Assembly (NCBI GenBank): GCA_007844125.1
Contig: CM017573.1
Location: 12,513,987-12,577,986 of the forward strand
DNA: 64,000 nt
Direction of reading: 5' to 3'
Origin: Sinonovacula constricta
Lineage: Eukaryota; Mollusca; Bivalvia; Cardiida; Solecurtidae
Part shown: piece by piece, positions 61,884 through 64,000 of the stretch
Numbering within the stretch: the stretch's first letter is position 1
Layout: each line of letters starts with the position of its first letter
Made by a program: the position numbers and the translations under genes
Notes under the pieces: model-generated
Databases searched by the model: none
What the model was told of the DNA's origin: nothing
Seen by the model: only the letters and a program-made list of their open reading frames with translations

Positions 61884-63012
61884 TCTCGATGTTGAGCTGC
61901 GCATCCATGAGGACGAAGAGATATATGTTAAATGCTCCCCAAGCTTCTGCTTCCTTGGCGAGCTGAATTGTGATCCGCTCGCTGCCGTTTTCGTTCCTGC
62001 GGCCGTTGCCATGTAAGCCGTCGTCATCGCAAGAACCTTTAATCTAGCCAGAGGAGGAACTGCTCTGTGAGGCACTTACCTTGTTGCAGGCGTAAACGAT
62101 AAAAGTTTTCTAAACTTGTCCCATGCCTGGTAAGGGCGCATGCCTTGGCATAGAGCTGGTTCGGGATTTCCTCGAAAGTGACCTCCACTTTCGTGATCTT
62201 GGAGTTATAGAAGCCTTCGCTCTGGCGTCGAAAGGCCTGAGTCGGTTCCTCAAAGAGCATTATGACCCCGTTTATCGAACGAGCGGGTACGTTTAGGTTT
62301 ATGTTCCACAGCGTCGGACTTATCCGTCACTATCTTGCTGTGCCGTTAAGACCCGGTCGAAGAGGACCGCCATCTTCCCTGCGTACTGTTTGCGGATGTT
62401 TTCATCCAACTCCCCGTTGGTCACTATCTCGAACTCCAAGGCAACGACCTCAATTAAGTATTTGGCATTCTCATCGCCGGTCGCCCCGACAACGCATCCA
62501 TTGTCATTGAACGTAAGTTCGTACTCCGAAAGCGGACTGAAAGAAAAACATGTTACTCTCCAACAGTCCGAAATCGAGTGGAATGGAGAAACGGTTGTCG
62601 TAAGCCTTGGCGAAAGCGGCATTCTTCGCTTGAGCAGTCTTGTTTCTGACATCGAGTCTCATTCGAGTTACGTTTCTTCCATCTGTGATGTCAATACCTT
62701 GGTAATGGACATTAGCCGGCTCGTTTTCTGTTTTCAAGAGGTCCTTGTAACATGCGAACATATCACTGTCGTCGAGACTTATAGCCTCGTTCCGGGAAAT
62801 CTTAATCGTGGTCTTCTTAACGATCTAAACGACCTAAATCATTAACCACAGAGCAATTAGGGTCTGTTGAGACCAACCTGATTTGGAAAGCTAAACGGGT
62901 TGTTCCTGGAACAATAACACCGTTGGTCCCGAGATTCGGAAACCTCACTAAGAGCTGCTAATTCTGATCTATTGTCGATGGGTTGTTCGTGATCACAACC
63001 GACTGGCGAATG
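61855..63012 (-). pseudogene. Capsid-like protein of the Polinton-like element, broken
   Basis: Pieces in order are V-I-T-N-N-P-S-T-I-D-Q-N with an in-frame TAG (62958-62960), then R-F-P-N-L-G-T-N-G-V-I-V-P-G-T-T-R-L-A-F. An open stretch follows from 62761 with C-Y-K-D-L-L-K, D-I-T-D-G-R-N-V-T-R-M-R-L-D and F-G-L-L-E-S-N. Next come Y-E-L-T-F-N-D-N-G and K-Y-L-I-E-V-V-A-L-E-F-E, then F-Y-N-S-K-I-T-K-V-E-V-T-F, and last M-D-A-Q-L-N-I-E-N-G-R-F with TAA at 61855-61857. Length near 385 residues, alternating strands and position upstream of the ATPase fit a major capsid protein of the double jelly-roll type. I base that on the overall pattern and context. At least four frameshifts. Confidence 0.6.
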
Positions 63013-63119
63013 CCCTAGGTTCCTATGAGTTCTCTCATTCGCCGGTGCGCATTGAACTTTCGACCGTTAGCGGTTTGACATATCTTGTATTGAACCCAGT
63101 CATCCGTGTGTTCAATACA
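63013..63119. promoter_or_regulatory. Divergent intergenic region of the Polinton-like element
   Basis: About 100 bases separate the start of the minus-strand capsid block from the plus-strand gene starting at 63120. By position it should hold divergent promoters. I see no clear TATA box. Confidence 0.25.
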
Positions 63120-63537
63120 ATGTATGACGATGACATCCCGCTGCAAGACTTCGGTGACCGGCTGGCGCCGTTAGATTCGGCCATGGACGATATTGCAACT
63201 ACCTGGCTCTCCGCTGAATTACTTACTGGAACCGTTGATGACTTTTACAACACATTAGGTGAGGGTAAGCCTCCTGCGTGTCGGGACTACCAAAAATTTA
63301 CGATCGACGGAAGGGGTCAGCTCCGCCTGGAGGCCTACCCAGAAGTTGATCTGATCAACAGAAATACTAGAAGACCCCTAACAGTAGCCACTTTAGCAAA
63401 TATGGGCAGGCGGTCGGGCCATTGTCCGGGAATGAACTCGGGTTTTCGGACTGGGGGGCTCCGCGATAGGACTAATGCTCTATCAGCCCGAACTGTCGCA
63501 CAAATATAGCGGACTGATAGAGAACTGGACAAAGTGA
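63120..63537 (+). pseudogene. Uncharacterised conserved-looking protein of the Polinton-like element
   Basis: From ATG at 63120 it reads M-Y-D-D-D-I-P-L-Q-D-F-G-D-R, then M-D-D-I-A-T-T-W-L-S-A-E-L-L-T-G-T, then A-Y-P-E-V-D-L-I-N-R-N-T and T-V-A-T-L-A-N-M-G. A frameshift near 63410-63450 then leads into L-M-L-Y-Q-P-E-L-S-H-K-Y-S-G-L-I-E-N-W with TGA at 63535-63537. Acidic, about 138 residues. The open frame also continues upstream of the ATG. The stop shares its A with the next ATG (TGATG), a coupled arrangement. Function unknown. Confidence 0.5.
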
Positions 63538-64000
63538 TGCGCGCTAGTGCTGGCAGAAATATTCAGGTGGCCGATTTCGACAGAGCAGCCTCCGCCTTGT
63601 TTGAAATGGAGGAGACGATCGAAAGCAATCGAAGCCCCACCACCGATTACATCGGGCTTGGAAGGTTCCGAGCTAATGATGCGGTTCCGGGAACTCAAAG
63701 TGCTCGACATGGTCATGCAAACCCAACGAGGAGAACGTTTTAACAACCCAGCCAGACTCTCCGATATCGACAGACATCTTAATAGAGAGAATGTAAAACT
63801 AAAAGATCTCGGAGAGAATAAGAAACCTCGAGGATGAGCGGGCCGTGAGGCTCGAGGCGGCTTCAGCCAACCGAGAAGCTCTTAGATCGCAGATCAGCCG
63901 TGTTCAGAAAATCCTGCGAAGAATCCTGCAAGAAGACACCACGCTGGCTGAGCGGATGAAGACTCTTCCGAGGGCAAGGGATCACCGTCGTATCCATCCT
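63537..64000 (+). pseudogene. Coiled-coil protein of the Polinton-like element, broken and running off the window
   Basis: It starts M-R-A-S-A-G-R-N-I-Q-V-A-D-F-D-R-A, with F-E-M-E-E-T-I-E-S-N. It shifts frame near 63660 into R-F-R-E-L-K-V-L-D-M-V-M-Q-T-Q-R-G-E-R and S-D-I-D-R-H-L-N-R-E-N-V-K. A stop at 63835-63837 is followed, in another frame, by R-A-V-R-L-E-A-A-S-A-N-R-E-A-L and R-V-Q-K-I-L-R-R-I-L-Q-E-D. The Glu/Arg/Leu pattern indicates coiled coil. The end is beyond the window. Function unknown. Confidence 0.45.

Larger units (their letters stand above)
56350..64000. mobile_element. Decayed Polinton/Maverick-type element, left-truncated and continuing beyond the window
   Basis: From 56.35 kb base composition is clearly GC-richer than the preceding 56 kb and reading frames become dense. 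The contents are protein-primed type DNA polymerase B, retroviral-type integrase, packaging ATPase, a capsid-like protein and several small membrane or helical proteins, the set that defines Polintons (Mavericks) and adintoviruses. Nearly all genes carry stops or frameshifts. The left end lacks the N-terminal exonuclease part of the polymerase and any terminal inverted repeat. The right end is outside the window. Confidence 0.85.

Overview
The window looks like nuclear DNA of an AT-rich invertebrate, most likely a bivalve or related mollusc. The reasons are split eukaryotic exons with consensus splice sites, many microsatellites and minisatellites, tRNA-derived SINEs, mariner, pogo-type and LINE relics, and a repeat shaped like the bivalve 'pearl' elements. 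The assignment to molluscs is inference. No bacterial operons, rRNA genes, functional tRNA genes or CRISPR arrays were seen.

Layout. 0-20 kb is mostly non-coding. It holds a 39-bp tandem repeat (2.1 kb), a pogo/Tigger-like MITE with a TA target duplication (4019-4855), a degenerate 9-bp minisatellite of about 1.5 kb (13.4-14.9 kb), an internally deleted LINE relic (17.9-18.55 kb) and a TCTA microsatellite. A two-exon plus-strand candidate lies at 21.3-21.9 kb. From 43.1 kb down to 26.4 kb the minus strand carries the best host gene of the window: seven exons, all joined in phase 1, predicting about 271 residues with one membrane segment near the C-terminus. I do not recognise its family. It has two candidate alternative first exons, and one exon lacks two bases within a GA run. 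Its introns and flanks hold a GATA microsatellite, a SINE and a TTACC-type minisatellite. Another stretch of that minisatellite, beyond a dead mariner copy, lies upstream in intron 2.

43.5-56.3 kb is a patchwork of duplications: a 1-kb direct repeat (43.5 and 49.9 kb), a 600-bp tandem duplication (45.3-46.3 kb), a duplicated micro-exon (51.6 kb) and a pearl-like element (53.4-54.5 kb).

At about 56.35 kb the base composition jumps to GC-rich and stays so to the end of the window. This is a decayed Polinton/Maverick-type element (the adintovirus-like class), truncated at its left end and running out of the window at the right. It has DNA polymerase B on the plus strand at the left. A minus-strand block then encodes, in transcription order, a capsid-like protein, a packaging ATPase, small membrane or helical proteins, a retroviral-type integrase and an unrecognised protein. 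Two divergent plus-strand genes lie at the right. Frameshifts and stops break most of these genes, and residues at two catalytic motifs are changed, so the copy appears dead although its gene order is preserved.
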